From assembly GCA_017614315.1 (NCBI GenBank), contig JAGACA010000001.1:1-64000 (forward strand): 64,000 nt of DNA, written 5' to 3'. Positions 22,640 through 31,576 of this stretch are shown one piece after another (within the stretch, counting starts at the first letter, position 1; each line of letters opens with the position of its first letter). The position numbers and the translations under genes were made by a program. The notes below the pieces were generated by a model. It was not told the DNA's origin, did no database searches, and worked only from the letters and a program-made list of their open reading frames with translations. Source of the stretch: Clostridia bacterium (GTDB taxonomy: Bacteria; Bacillota; Clostridia; Christensenellales; CAG-138).

Positions 22640-23269
22640 TCAATTTCTTTTTTCGATGCTCTTTTTCCATTCGGCTGTGAGCTTTTTCCCCGCGCGCACG
22701 GAGCTTATGGCCTCGTCCATAACGGCGTAATTGAGCCGCGTGCCGGCGCTGTCCGAGCGGTATGTCACGGCGCGGTCCTCCGCGATGCCGAAGTGCTTCG
22801 CCGTCTCGACGGCGTCGATGTTCGCGCCCATGAATATGAATTCCCAGCCCTTCTCCTTCCTGTCCTCGATCATCCTTTTGACCTCGTTCGAGGAGTACCT
22901 TTTGCTCGCGTTCTCCATGCCGTCGGTGGTAATGATGAACATCGTGTGCTCGGGAACGTCCTCGTCCCTTATGTACCTGTGGACGTTCGAAACGTGCTTT
23001 ATCGCTCCGCCTATCGCGTCGATCAGCGCCGTACAGCCGCGGACGCAATACTCGTTCCGGGTGATGGGCGCGATCCTTTCGATCGGCACGCGGTCGTGCA
23101 GCACCTCCGTTTCGTGATCGAACAGCACCGTGGAGACGAGCGCCTCGCCCTCCGCCTTTTTCTGCTTGTCGATCATGGCGTTGAAGCCGCCGACGGTGTC
23201 GTCCTCGAGCCCGCCCATCGAGCCCGAACGGTCGAGTATGAATACGATCTCGGTAAGTCCTTTTTTCAT
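22640..23269 (-). CDS. von Willebrand factor A domain protein
   Basis: This 209-residue cytoplasmic protein is essentially one vWA domain. The MIDAS metal site is visible as DRSGSMGG near residue 13, with a later threonine in GCTALIDAIGG and TTDGMENASK. It probably binds a protein partner in a metal-dependent way; proteins of this kind often act with AAA ATPases, but none is adjacent. I start at the ATG at 23269, nine bases after GGGAGG; the upstream in-frame ATG lacks a site. It is a single gene between aspS and the nfn operon. Confidence 0.88.
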   Translation of the reverse strand: MKKGLTEIVFILDRSGSMGGLEDDTVGGFNAMIDKQKKAEGEALVSTVLFDHETEVLHDRVPIERIAPITRNEYCVRGCTALIDAIGGAIKHVSNVHRYIRDEDVPEHTMFIITTDGMENASKRYSSNEVKRMIEDRKEKGWEFIFMGANIDAVETAKHFGIAEDRAVTYRSDSAGTRLNYAVMDEAISSVRAGKKLTAEWKKSIEKRN

Positions 23270-23305
23270 GGTTTTGTACCTCCCTTTGTTGGTTTTCGGG
23301 CTCAT

Positions 23306-23540
23306 TATAGACCGACTGCGGGAGGAGTTGGTCGCCTGCGGGGCGACATTTAAGTATAGTTAGGAATGAGGAGTGAGGAGTTAAAGTTCGGAGCCGGTCG
23401 CGTCAGCGATCCCGCGCGTCCGGCGGACGGTCGGGAAGGCGCAGAACGGGCGGCGATCCGAACGCAGTGAAGGAAGTCCGCCCCGGATGGGATCATGAGT
23501 TGGGAGTTACGGGTCGTTTGTCGGCTGCCGACGTTTTTCT
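23306..23540. other. Gene-free interval with short direct repeats
   Basis: No gene is visible from 23270 to 23585. The stretch holds a TATAAT reading toward the vWA gene (23304-23309), a GTCGCC/GGCGAC hairpin (23331-23347), and a purine-rich string with tandem GGAGTGAGGAGTT-like units near 23363-23385, plus a related GAGTTGGGAGTTA near 23500. The pattern resembles a degenerate dispersed element, but I see only this copy. Confidence 0.35.
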
Positions 23541-23542
23541 GT

Positions 23543-23567
23543 AAAAAAAAGGAGAGCAAAGCTCTCC
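23543..23567 (-). terminator. Terminator of the nfn operon
   Basis: Reading leftward: GGAGAG, loop, CTCTCC, then eight Ts (23543-23550). It lies 19 bases past the nfnB stop. Confidence 0.85.
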
Positions 23568-23585
23568 GATCGTCGGTCGTATACG

Positions 23586-24992
23586 TTATTTCAAAAGCTT
23601 TTCCATTATCGCCTTTGCGGCGCGCTTTCCCGCGCCCATGGCGGAGATCACCGTCGCCGCGCCGGTCACGGCGTCGCCGCCCGCGTACACGTTCTCGCGC
23701 GAGGAAAGCCCGTCCTCGCCGACGATTATGCCGCCCTTGCGGTTGACCTCGAGCCCCGCGGTGGTCGATTTGATGAGCGGGTTCGGGCTGGTGCCTATCG
23801 CCATTATGACTGTGTCCGCGTCAAGCACATATTCCGAGCCCTCGATCGGGACGGGACTGCGCCTGCCCGAGGCGTCGGGCTCTCCGAGCTGCATTTTTAT
23901 GATCCTGACGCCCTTTACGAAGCCGTTCTTGGGATCGCGCGGATCGTCGGGGTTCGTATAGCCCAATATCTCCACGGGATTGTTCAGGAGCCTGAAATCG
24001 ACGCCCTCCTCTATCGCGTGCTCGACCTCCTCGCGGCGAGCGGGAAGCTCCTCCATCGAGCGGCGGTAGACGATAAAGACCTTGTCCGCGCCGAGCCTTA
24101 AGGCAGTCCTCGCAGCGTCCATCGCGACGTTGCCGCCGCCCACGACGCAGACCGCGCCGCCCTTCATTATGGGCGTTGCGGAATGATCGAGATACGCCTT
24201 CATGAGGTTCGACCTTGTTAAAAACTCGTTGGCGGAATACACGCCCTTCAAGCCCTCGCCGGGTATGTTCATAAAGTTGGGAAGTCCCGCGCCGGAGCCG
24301 ATGAACACCGCTTCATAGCCCATTTCGAAGAGCTCGTCCACGGTGAGCGTCCTGCCGATGACGACGTTCGTTTCGATATCGACGCCGAGCTCCTTAAGCG
24401 TTTCGACCTCGCGCGCGACGATGGATTTCGGGAGCCTGAACTCCGGTATGCCGTAAACGAGCACGCCGCCCGCAAGGTGGAGCGCCTCAAAGACGGTGAC
24501 CTTGAAGCCGTGCCTTGCGAGATCGCCCGCGCAGGTGAGCCCCGAGGGGCCGGAGCCGACTATCGCGACGCGGCGGCCGTTGAAGTCGGGCGGGTTGAAC
24601 CTTTCGGATACCCTGGAGTTGTGATGATCGGCGGCGAACCTTTCGAGGCGGCCTATGCCGACCGGCTCGAACCTTATGCCGAGAGTGCATTTCGATTCGC
24701 ACTGCGTTTCCTGCGGGCAGACCCTGCCGCAGACGGCGGGCAGGGACGAGGTCTTGCGTATGACCGCGTAAGCCGCCTCGAAATCGCCCTCCTTCATCTT
24801 TGCGATGAAGCCGGGGATATCGACGTTTACGGGACAGCCCGAAACGCAGGGGCTGTTTTTGCAGGCGAGGCACCTTTTTGCCTCCTCGACCGCTACCTCG
24901 GCGGTATAGCCGAGCGCGACCTCGCTGAAATTATGCGCGCGGACGGACGGATCCTGCGTCGGCATCTCGTGTTTTTTCGGATCTATCGGCAT
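23586..24992 (-). CDS. nfnB: NADPH-binding subunit of NfnAB-type transhydrogenase / glutamate synthase small-subunit-like
   Basis: This 468-residue flavoprotein has an N-terminal Fe-S region with cysteines in RCLACKNSPCVSGCP and CGRVCPQETQCESKC (two 4Fe-4S sites), then two Rossmann domains: VGSGPSGLTCAGDLA for FAD and VVGGGNVAMDAARTALR for NADPH. With NfnA it should form the electron-bifurcating NADH-dependent ferredoxin:NADP+ oxidoreductase of anaerobes. The isolated sequence cannot be told from GltD by eye; the partner gene decides. I start at 24992, where its ATG nearly touches the nfnA stop with GGAGG upstream. Confidence 0.88.
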   Translation of the reverse strand: MPIDPKKHEMPTQDPSVRAHNFSEVALGYTAEVAVEEAKRCLACKNSPCVSGCPVNVDIPGFIAKMKEGDFEAAYAVIRKTSSLPAVCGRVCPQETQCESKCTLGIRFEPVGIGRLERFAADHHNSRVSERFNPPDFNGRRVAIVGSGPSGLTCAGDLARHGFKVTVFEALHLAGGVLVYGIPEFRLPKSIVAREVETLKELGVDIETNVVIGRTLTVDELFEMGYEAVFIGSGAGLPNFMNIPGEGLKGVYSANEFLTRSNLMKAYLDHSATPIMKGGAVCVVGGGNVAMDAARTALRLGADKVFIVYRRSMEELPARREEVEHAIEEGVDFRLLNNPVEILGYTNPDDPRDPKNGFVKGVRIIKMQLGEPDASGRRSPVPIEGSEYVLDADTVIMAIGTSPNPLIKSTTAGLEVNRKGGIIVGEDGLSSRENVYAGGDAVTGAATVISAMGAGKRAAKAIMEKLLK

Positions 24993-24993
24993 G

Positions 24994-25848
24994 TCACACC
25001 TCCGCCTTCTTAAGGAGATTGCAGGTCTCCTCGTGCGCTCTGCGCTCAAAGTCCCGGTACATCCTCCCGCGGGAGATCGCCTCGTCGAAGTCGATCTCGT
25101 ACCCGTCGAAGTCGGGGCCGTCGACGCAGGCGAACTTCGTAACGCGCTTTCCGTCCTTAACGAGCGTCACGCGGCAGCCGCCGCACATGCCCGTGCCGTC
25201 GATCATTATGGGGTTCATGGAGACGGTGACGGGCACGCCGTATGGCTTTGCCGCGAGCACGACGAATTTCATCATCACGAGCGGGCCGATCGCTATTATC
25301 CGGTCGAACCTCTCCCCCGCCTCCAGCATCTCCTTAAGTGGAACGGTGACGTTGCCGTGCCTTCCGTAAGAGCCGTCGTCGGTCATCACGGCGAGCCTGT
25401 CGGAGCACGCCCTGAACTCGTCCTCGAGTATCAGGAGCTCCTTCGAGCGGAAGCCGATGACGCTCGTGACCTCGGCGCCGAGCCTTTTGAACTCCTCCGC
25501 GACGGGAAGAGCGATGGCGCAGCCGACGCCGCCGCCGACGATCAGGACCTTATTAATGCCCTCGGTATGCGTGGGGATGCCGAGCGGTCCGACGAAATCG
25601 GGGATGAGATCGCCCTCGCGCTTTCGGTTCAAAAGCTCCGTCGTCGCGCCGACGACCTGGAATATGATCTTGACCGAGCCCTCGTCACGGTCGACGCCCG
25701 CGACGGTAAGGGGGATCCTCTCCCCCTCCTCGTTTACGCGGAGTATTATGAACTGTCCGGGCTTCGCCTTTCTCGCGACGAGAGGCGCGTGTATCGAAAG
25801 CTCGGTCACGGTATCGTTTAGTTCTCTGCGGTGAAGGATCCTGAACAT
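24994..25848 (-). CDS. nfnA: NfnA-type ferredoxin-NADP+ reductase subunit
   Basis: This 284-residue protein has an N-terminal FAD-binding beta barrel (about 1-95, with PGQFIILRV and RIPLTVAG), a nucleotide-binding domain with LIVGGGVGCAIALPVAEE, and a C-terminal 2Fe-2S ligand set GTGMCGGCRVT and KFACVDGPDF. This is the dihydroorotate-dehydrogenase electron-transfer-like fold of NfnA, which holds the bifurcating pathway's NADH-side flavin. It is directly upstream of nfnB with almost no gap, so the two are translated together. Confidence 0.88.
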   Translation of the reverse strand: MFRILHRRELNDTVTELSIHAPLVARKAKPGQFIILRVNEEGERIPLTVAGVDRDEGSVKIIFQVVGATTELLNRKREGDLIPDFVGPLGIPTHTEGINKVLIVGGGVGCAIALPVAEEFKRLGAEVTSVIGFRSKELLILEDEFRACSDRLAVMTDDGSYGRHGNVTVPLKEMLEAGERFDRIIAIGPLVMMKFVVLAAKPYGVPVTVSMNPIMIDGTGMCGGCRVTLVKDGKRVTKFACVDGPDFDGYEIDFDEAISRGRMYRDFERRAHEETCNLLKKAEV

Positions 25849-25868
25849 CGTTTATTCCTCTTGTACCG

Positions 25869-26276
25869 TTATTTCTGCTTTTCGAGCACGAAATCGGCCT
25901 GTCCGACCTTGCCCGAAAGCCTGTTGCCGTTCAATGTGAATTCATAGGTCTCGCTCCCCGCGATGACCGTCACGGTGCTGCCGCTTTTCGTCCACGTGCC
26001 CGTGCCGCCCATGCCGAGTATCGATTCGATCCTGACGGTGCCGTCCGTGAAGAGCTCGGCGACGAAGAGGCGTGTGTTGAAGTCTTCCTCGGTGAGCCCC
26101 ATCGCCTCCAGCAGCAGGAGCGCGTCCGCCGCGTCGCCCTTGCCCTTTAAGTAATCGAAAGGGCTCGAGCCGTTTACGGAAACGGTGACGTATCTGCCCG
26201 CGGGATCCGCCCTGCAGGCGGAAAGCGCGAGCGCGAGCAGGACAAGAACGATAACGAGGGAAACTGCCTTTTTCAT
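25869..26276 (-). CDS. Small lipoprotein
   Basis: This 135-residue precursor has a lipoprotein signal (hydrophobic core, then lipobox LSAC near residue 21). The mature part is a small beta-rich domain with DGTVRIESI, GTGTWTKSGSTVTV and ADFVLEKQ at the end. It is paralogous to the C-terminal half of the neighbouring gene at 26304-27005: both share a dissected GTWT-x-SGST and final VLEK. Function is unknown; it would be anchored outside the cytoplasmic membrane. Confidence 0.75.
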   Translation of the reverse strand: MKKAVSLVIVLVLLALALSACRADPAGRYVTVSVNGSSPFDYLKGKGDAADALLLLEAMGLTEEDFNTRLFVAELFTDGTVRIESILGMGGTGTWTKSGSTVTVIAGSETYEFTLNGNRLSGKVGQADFVLEKQK

Positions 26277-26303
26277 ATTCGCTCCTTAAATATGTTTTTT
26301 CGA

Positions 26304-27005
26304 TCAGCCGACCTTCTCGAGCACGACGAAATAGATCCCGTAATCGAACGACAGGAGGCCGTCCCCGAAAACGCAGTCGAACGCATCGCCGCCGATAACG
26401 AAGATCACCCGATCCGTGCTGCCCGGACGCGTCCAGGTGCCGGTCAGCGCGTTGAGATCCGGGAAATAGCTGGTCGTGAGCGCCGTGCCGTCGGGACGCA
26501 GCTCCAGCGTGAAGGCCGCGCGCCGCACCTCCTCGTCGCTCATGCCGGTCATCAGTATCAGCGCGTCGATGTTTATGCCGTTCTCCGCTGCGTAATCGCG
26601 GAGGAAATCCATGAACGGACGGCCGTCCACGGTCTTTACGAGGTAAACGCCGTCCGCAGCCTCAAGCACCGGAGTGGGCGTCGGAACGGGCGTCGGCGTC
26701 GGCGTGGGGGTCGGAGTGGGCGTCGGCGTCGGAGTGGGGGTCGGCGTCGGAGTGGGCGTCGGGGTCGGCGTCGGAGTCGGCGTCGGGGTCGGCGTCGGGG
26801 TCGGCGCAGGCGTCGGGGTGGGCGTCGGCGTGGGGATAATGAGCGGAAGGACGAAGCTCAACTCGGCAGGCTTCAGGTTGTCGGGAGCGGTATCCTGATC
26901 TCCCGCTTCGCCGAAAGAGCCGAAGCAGCCCTCGCCGCCTTTGCAGCCGGCAAGAATCGATACCAAAAGTATCGCCGCTGTCAGGATGACCGTGATCCTT
27001 TTCAT
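26304..27005 (-). CDS. Lipoprotein with long Thr-Pro repeat stalk
   Basis: This 233-residue precursor has a signal peptide with lipobox LAGC near residue 21, a short linker, about 55 residues of alternating Thr-Pro (about 58-112), then a beta-rich C-terminal domain with [15 protein letters not shown]. The Thr-Pro stretch should be an extended, possibly glycosylated stalk that carries the domain through the cell wall. The domain is paralogous to the next lipoprotein downstream. The start codon overlaps the folD stop by 4 bases, placing both lipoproteins at the end of the purine/folate transcript. Confidence 0.78.
   Translation of the reverse strand: MKRITVILTAAILLVSILAGCKGGEGCFGSFGEAGDQDTAPDNLKPAELSFVLPLIIPTPTPTPTPAPTPTPTPTPTPTPTPTPTPTPTPTPTPTPTPTPTPTPTPVPTPTPVLEAADGVYLVKTVDGRPFMDFLRDYAAENGINIDALILMTGMSDEEVRRAAFTLELRPDGTALTTSYFPDLNALTGTWTRPGSTDRVIFVIGGDAFDCVFGDGLLSFDYGIYFVVLEKVG
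26665..26840. repeat. Hexanucleotide-type repeat encoding Thr-Pro
   Basis: The plus strand reads as GTCGGC/GTCGGG/GTGGGC-like units repeated about 28 times. It encodes the Thr-Pro stalk on the minus strand. Such a repeat is prone to replication slippage in multiples of six bases, which would keep the frame. Confidence 0.85.
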
Positions 27006-27862
27006 TCCTTCGCTTTCTTCGATTCGCAGTAAAGCTCGGCGAGCCTTAAGCAGTTCTTTAACAGATACGCCCTCGTCATGGGGCCTACGCCGCCGGGAAC
27101 GGGGGTGATGAAGGACGTCTTCGGCGCGACGCTTTCGTAATCGACGTCGCCGACGGGCTTCCCGCCGACGTAGTTCATGCCGACGTCGATGACGACCGCG
27201 CCTTCCTTGACCATGTCGGCCGTGATGAGGCGCGGCCTGCCGACGGCGACGATCAAAACGTCGGCCTGTTTGGTGAATACGCTTACGTCCTCCGTCTTGG
27301 AATGGCAGACGGTGACGGTCGCGTCGTTCAGAAGCAGCTGTATCGCCATGGGCTTGCCGACGATGTTGCTCCTGCCGACCACGACGCAGTGCCTGCCGGA
27401 AACGGAGATCCCCGTCTCCTTAAGCATGCGCATTACGGCGGCGGGAGTGCAGGCGGCGATGTCGTAATCGTCGCAGTCGATCCTTGCGGAGAAGCCGTCG
27501 ACGTCCTTTTCGGGAGCGATGGCGGCGAGTATCTTCTTCGTCGAGATCTGATCGGGCACCGGGAGCTGACAGAGTATCGCCCTTACGTCGTCGTCGCGGT
27601 TGAGCCTGTCGATGAGCCTTAAAAGCTTGCCCTCGGAGGTATTGGCGGAAAGCGCGATGACCGTCGGCGTGATGCCCGCGGCCTCGCAGTCCCTCGCCTT
27701 CATGGAGACGAGCTTTTTCGAGATCGGATCGTCGCCGACCACTATGAGCGTCATGTTGGGACGCGCGTCCTCGCCGTATTTTCCGACAAGGCGCTGCGAG
27801 CCCTCGCGCACCTCGTCCGAGACCTTTTCGGCGATCGCTTTGCCGTCGATTATCGAAGTCAT
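27002..27862 (-). CDS. folD: FolD methylene-THF dehydrogenase/cyclohydrolase
   Basis: This 286-residue bifunctional enzyme interconverts 5,10-methylene-, methenyl- and 10-formyl-tetrahydrofolate using NADP+. 10-formyl-THF feeds PurN and the AICAR transformylase of the operon just upstream. Visible marks are the catalytic lysine in [16 protein letters not shown], the PEKDVDGF loop, GRSNIVGKP and [10 protein letters not shown]. The tyrosine that normally precedes the lysine by four residues (YVxxK) reads as leucine here (SKKLVSMK). AGGAGG lies seven bases before the ATG. It follows purL by 18 bases. Confidence 0.92.
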   Translation of the reverse strand: MTSIIDGKAIAEKVSDEVREGSQRLVGKYGEDARPNMTLIVVGDDPISKKLVSMKARDCEAAGITPTVIALSANTSEGKLLRLIDRLNRDDDVRAILCQLPVPDQISTKKILAAIAPEKDVDGFSARIDCDDYDIAACTPAAVMRMLKETGISVSGRHCVVVGRSNIVGKPMAIQLLLNDATVTVCHSKTEDVSVFTKQADVLIVAVGRPRLITADMVKEGAVVIDVGMNYVGGKPVGDVDYESVAPKTSFITPVPGGVGPMTRAYLLKNCLRLAELYCESKKAKE

Positions 27863-27880
27863 AAGTCCGCCTCCTTTTTG

Positions 27881-30800
27881 TTAATTGAAGAAATCGTACG
27901 CCGAGCGGAAGAGACCCATGTCATAGATCCCGCCGACGTTCCTGTACAGCCCGCGGCCTATCCTCTCCGCGTGACCCATCTTGCCGAATATGCGTCCGTC
28001 CGGGCTCATTACGCCCTCTATCGCGGCTGCGGAGCCGTTGGGATTGACGCTCATATCCATATCGGGAACGCCCGAAGCGCGGACGTACCTCGTGATTATC
28101 TGGCCGTTTTCCGCGAGCGTCCTTATCACCTCGGGGCTTGCGGCGAAGCGTCCTTCGCCGTGTGATATCGGCACGCAGTAGACCTCGCCGCGGCGTACGT
28201 TCCTGAGCCACGGGCTCGCGTTCGTTTCGACGCGGACGCGGACGATCCTCGACATATGCCTGCCGATAAGGTTATGTGTCAGCGCGGGCATGTCGGGCGA
28301 CATTGAACAGAACTCGCCGAAGGGCAGGAGCCCGGTCCTCAGGAGCGCCTGGAAGCCGTTGCAGATGCCTCCCGCGAGGCCGCCGCGGGCGAGCATGCCC
28401 TCGACGGAGCGCCTGACCTCGGGATTCATCAGGAACGCGGCGATGAACTTGCCGGAGCCGTCGGGCTCGTCGCCGTTCGAGAAGCCGCCGGGCAGGAACA
28501 GAAGCTCGGAGGAATCGAGAGCGCCGGCAAGATCGGCTACCGACGCGCTGAGGTCGGCGTCGCTGCCCGTGCGTATTACGGCGATCCTCGTGTCGAAGCC
28601 CGCCTCCCTGAAGGCGCGCTCGGTCTCGTATTCGCAGTTGGTGCCGGGGAACACGGGTATGACCGCTTTGGGATGCGCGGTCTTTACGCCGAAGGGCTTC
28701 GCGTAGGGCTTGTCTGTGCACTCGATCCCGAGCATCTCGCCGCCGTCGGCGCTTACGGGGTAAACGCCGTCGAGCCTCGCCTCGTAATCCGCGAGCACCT
28801 TATCGAGCTCGACCGTTTCGCCGAGCACGGTGATGACGCTCTTCGGGAGCGTCTCGCCTATAAGCTCTGTCTCGAACATGCCGAAATCGGGTTCCCCGGT
28901 GCATTCGAGAACGAAGGTGCCGAACTCTGGTCTGAAGATCCTGTCGGTGTCGAGCCTTGCGCCGATGCCGTTGCCCATGGCCATCTTGACGACCGCCTCG
29001 GCCGTGCCGAAGCGTCCCGTGACATACGCGGAAACGACCGTGCCGTTTTCGATCGCGCCCGAAACGAGCTTCGAAAGCTCCTTTACGTATCTGCCGTTCG
29101 GCAGACCGTTGGCCTTCTTGGGAGCCGAGACGCGGTAGATGCGGTGCCCCGCCGCCTTGAATTCGGGGGAGATAACGTTTTCGAGCCTGCCGGTCGCCGC
29201 CGCGAACGAAATGAGCGTGGGCGGGACGTGTATATCCTCGAAGCTGCCGCTCATGGAGTCCTTGCCGCCTATCGCCGCCGTCTCGAGATCGAGCTGGGCT
29301 TCAAGCGCGCCGAGGAGCGCCGAGAGGGGCTTGCCCCAGGAGCCCTCGTCCTTCATGCGCTCGAAGTATTCCTGGAAGCTGAACCAGCATTCGCCGAGAT
29401 CGGCGCCCGCCGCGGCAAGCTTCATGTATGAATCCAAAACGGCGAGATACGAGCCGTAATAGGGAGATCTTTCGGAGACGAGGGGATCGAAGCCCCAGCT
29501 CATGAACGAGCAGGTGTCAGTGTCGCCCTCCATTAAGGGGAGCTTCGCGGCCATCGCCTGGGTGGGCGTGAGCTGACGCTTGCCGCCGAAGGGCATGAGC
29601 ACCGTGTTCGCGCCTACGGTCGAGTCGAACATCTCGGCAAGGCCGCGCTTCGAGCAGACGTTGAGGTCGGATACGACGGAGCGGAGCTTTGAGTAAAGGT
29701 CGCCGTCGGGCTCGCCGCCCTCGTAGAGGAACTGCCTTTCGACGTACGCCTCGGTGTTTTTCGGCGCGCCGTTGGAATCGATGAACTCACGCGAAAGGTC
29801 GACCGCCTTTTTGCCCTTGAAGTACATGGTCAGCCTGCCGCTGTCGGTGACGCGGGCGACCTCGACCGCCCTGACGCCCTCGGCGGAGCAGAGAGAGATG
29901 AACCTTTCCGCGTCTTTTTTTTCCACGACGACCGCCATGCGCTCCTGCGATTCGGAGATCGCAAGCTCGGTGGAGTCGAGACCCATGTATTTCTTCGGGA
30001 CCCTGTCGAGATCGATCTCGAGGCCGTCGGCGAGCTCGCCTATCGCGACGGATACGCCGCCCGCGCCGAAGTCATTGCACCTTTTTATCATGCGGGACGC
30101 CTCGGGGTTCCTGAACAGCCTCTGGAGCTTCCTTTCCTCGGGAGCGTTGCCCTTCTGCACCTCCGCGCCGCAGAGGTCGATGGACGATACGGTATGCGCT
30201 TTCGACGCGCCCGTCGCGCCGCCGCAGCCGTCGCGCCCGGTCTTGCCGCCCATGAGTATCACGGCGTCGCCGGGAGCGGGCTCCTCGCGCCTTACGTTGC
30301 CCGCGGGAACGGCGGCGATGACCGCGCCGACCTCCATGCGCTTCGCGGCATAGCCCTCGTGATAGACCTCGGACACCATGCCCGTCGCAAGGCCTATCTG
30401 GTTGCCGTACGACGAGAAGCCCGACGCCGCCTCGCGCACTATGCGCCTCTGCGGGAGCTTGCCCCTGATCGTTTCGGAAACAGGCCTTGTGGGATCGGCC
30501 GCGCCGGTCACGCGCATGGACTGATATACGTAGCCCCTGCCGGAGAGCGGATCGCGGATCGCGCCGCCGATGCAGGTCGCCGCGCCGCCGAAGGGCTCTA
30601 TCTCGGTGGGATGATTATGCGTTTCGTTTTTGAAGAGGAGGAGCCACGGCTCCTTTTCCCCGTTGACGTCGGCGTCGATCCTGACCGTGCAGGCGTTGAT
30701 CTCCTTGGACTCGTCGAGCCTCGTGAGCTTTCCTTCGCGCTTTAAGTATTTCGCGCCGATCGTCGCAAGATCCATAAGGCATACGGGCTTTTTGTCGCCG

Positions 30801-31576
30801 ATCTCCCCGCGGAGCTTCAAATACCTTTCCCACGCCGCCCTGACCGCGTGATCGGATATCTCAACATTGTCGAGCCTCGTGTTGAAGGTGGTGTGGCGGC
30901 AGTGATCCGACCAGTAGGTGTCGAGCACCTTTATCTCCGTCACGGAGGGATCGCGTCCCTCGTTCCTGAAGTAGTCGCGGCAGAGCCTCAGGTCGGCGAG
31001 ATCCATCGCGAGACCCATGCGCTTTATCATGTCGGCGAGACCTTCGTCCGAAAGGTTCGTAAAGCCGTGTACGAACTCGACCTCCTCGGGCTCGTCGTAA
31101 GTCTGTATAAGGCTCTCGTACTCCCCGAGCGCGCCCTCGCGGCTGTCGACGGGATTGATGAGACCGGCCTTGATCTTTTTGATCTCGTCCCCGGTGAGAT
31201 CGCCGTAGACGAGATAGACCTTTGCCGTGCGGACGACGGGATCCGCCCCGCCCTCGCTTCCGAGGTCGGCAAGGCGTATGCTCATCTGCGCGGCGTCGGC
31301 GCACTGGTCGAACTGACCGGGAAGATACTCGACGGCAAAAGCGGCGTCTGCGTCGTCGGGGAGGGACGTGAAGCTCTCCTCCGTGCGCGGATCCGAGAAG
31401 ACGCTGCCGATCGAGCTTAAAAACGTCTCCTCCTTGATGTTCTCTGCGTCGTAGCGGCGCAGTATGCGGATCCTTTCAAGACCCGTGATCCCGTGGAGCG
31501 TCTTAAGATCGTTGAGCAGCGCTTCCGCCTCGTGTGAAAACTCCGGTTTTCTTTCAGAATAGATCCTGTAAACCAT
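27881..31576 (-). CDS. purL: Phosphoribosylformylglycinamidine synthase, single-chain
   Basis: This 1231-residue enzyme makes FGAM from FGAR, glutamine and ATP, the fourth step of purine synthesis. The N-terminal PurS-like part is followed by the two ATPase half-domains (SDHCRHTTF, ETHNHPTEIEPFGGAATCIGG, and CSKRGLAEMFDSTVG later), then a C-terminal glutaminase with the nucleophile in GGICNGFQALL and the catalytic His in ISHGEGRF. So the small-protein PurS/PurQ arrangement of Bacillus is replaced by one fused chain, as in many Clostridia. Its ATG directly follows the purD stop; GAGGAG serves as ribosome site. Confidence 0.95.
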   Translation of the reverse strand: MVYRIYSERKPEFSHEAEALLNDLKTLHGITGLERIRILRRYDAENIKEETFLSSIGSVFSDPRTEESFTSLPDDADAAFAVEYLPGQFDQCADAAQMSIRLADLGSEGGADPVVRTAKVYLVYGDLTGDEIKKIKAGLINPVDSREGALGEYESLIQTYDEPEEVEFVHGFTNLSDEGLADMIKRMGLAMDLADLRLCRDYFRNEGRDPSVTEIKVLDTYWSDHCRHTTFNTRLDNVEISDHAVRAAWERYLKLRGEIGDKKPVCLMDLATIGAKYLKREGKLTRLDESKEINACTVRIDADVNGEKEPWLLLFKNETHNHPTEIEPFGGAATCIGGAIRDPLSGRGYVYQSMRVTGAADPTRPVSETIRGKLPQRRIVREAASGFSSYGNQIGLATGMVSEVYHEGYAAKRMEVGAVIAAVPAGNVRREEPAPGDAVILMGGKTGRDGCGGATGASKAHTVSSIDLCGAEVQKGNAPEERKLQRLFRNPEASRMIKRCNDFGAGGVSVAIGELADGLEIDLDRVPKKYMGLDSTELAISESQERMAVVVEKKDAERFISLCSAEGVRAVEVARVTDSGRLTMYFKGKKAVDLSREFIDSNGAPKNTEAYVERQFLYEGGEPDGDLYSKLRSVVSDLNVCSKRGLAEMFDSTVGANTVLMPFGGKRQLTPTQAMAAKLPLMEGDTDTCSFMSWGFDPLVSERSPYYGSYLAVLDSYMKLAAAGADLGECWFSFQEYFERMKDEGSWGKPLSALLGALEAQLDLETAAIGGKDSMSGSFEDIHVPPTLISFAAATGRLENVISPEFKAAGHRIYRVSAPKKANGLPNGRYVKELSKLVSGAIENGTVVSAYVTGRFGTAEAVVKMAMGNGIGARLDTDRIFRPEFGTFVLECTGEPDFGMFETELIGETLPKSVITVLGETVELDKVLADYEARLDGVYPVSADGGEMLGIECTDKPYAKPFGVKTAHPKAVIPVFPGTNCEYETERAFREAGFDTRIAVIRTGSDADLSASVADLAGALDSSELLFLPGGFSNGDEPDGSGKFIAAFLMNPEVRRSVEGMLARGGLAGGICNGFQALLRTGLLPFGEFCSMSPDMPALTHNLIGRHMSRIVRVRVETNASPWLRNVRRGEVYCVPISHGEGRFAASPEVIRTLAENGQIITRYVRASGVPDMDMSVNPNGSAAAIEGVMSPDGRIFGKMGHAERIGRGLYRNVGGIYDMGLFRSAYDFFN

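Noticed and set aside
26660-26840. Possible CRISPR or satellite-like array
   Set aside because: The repeat unit is six bases with no spacers and encodes a Thr-Pro stalk in frame on the minus strand.
26674-26898. Glycine-valine repeat ORF on the plus strand
   Set aside because: It is the opposite strand of the Thr-Pro repeat, with no start context.
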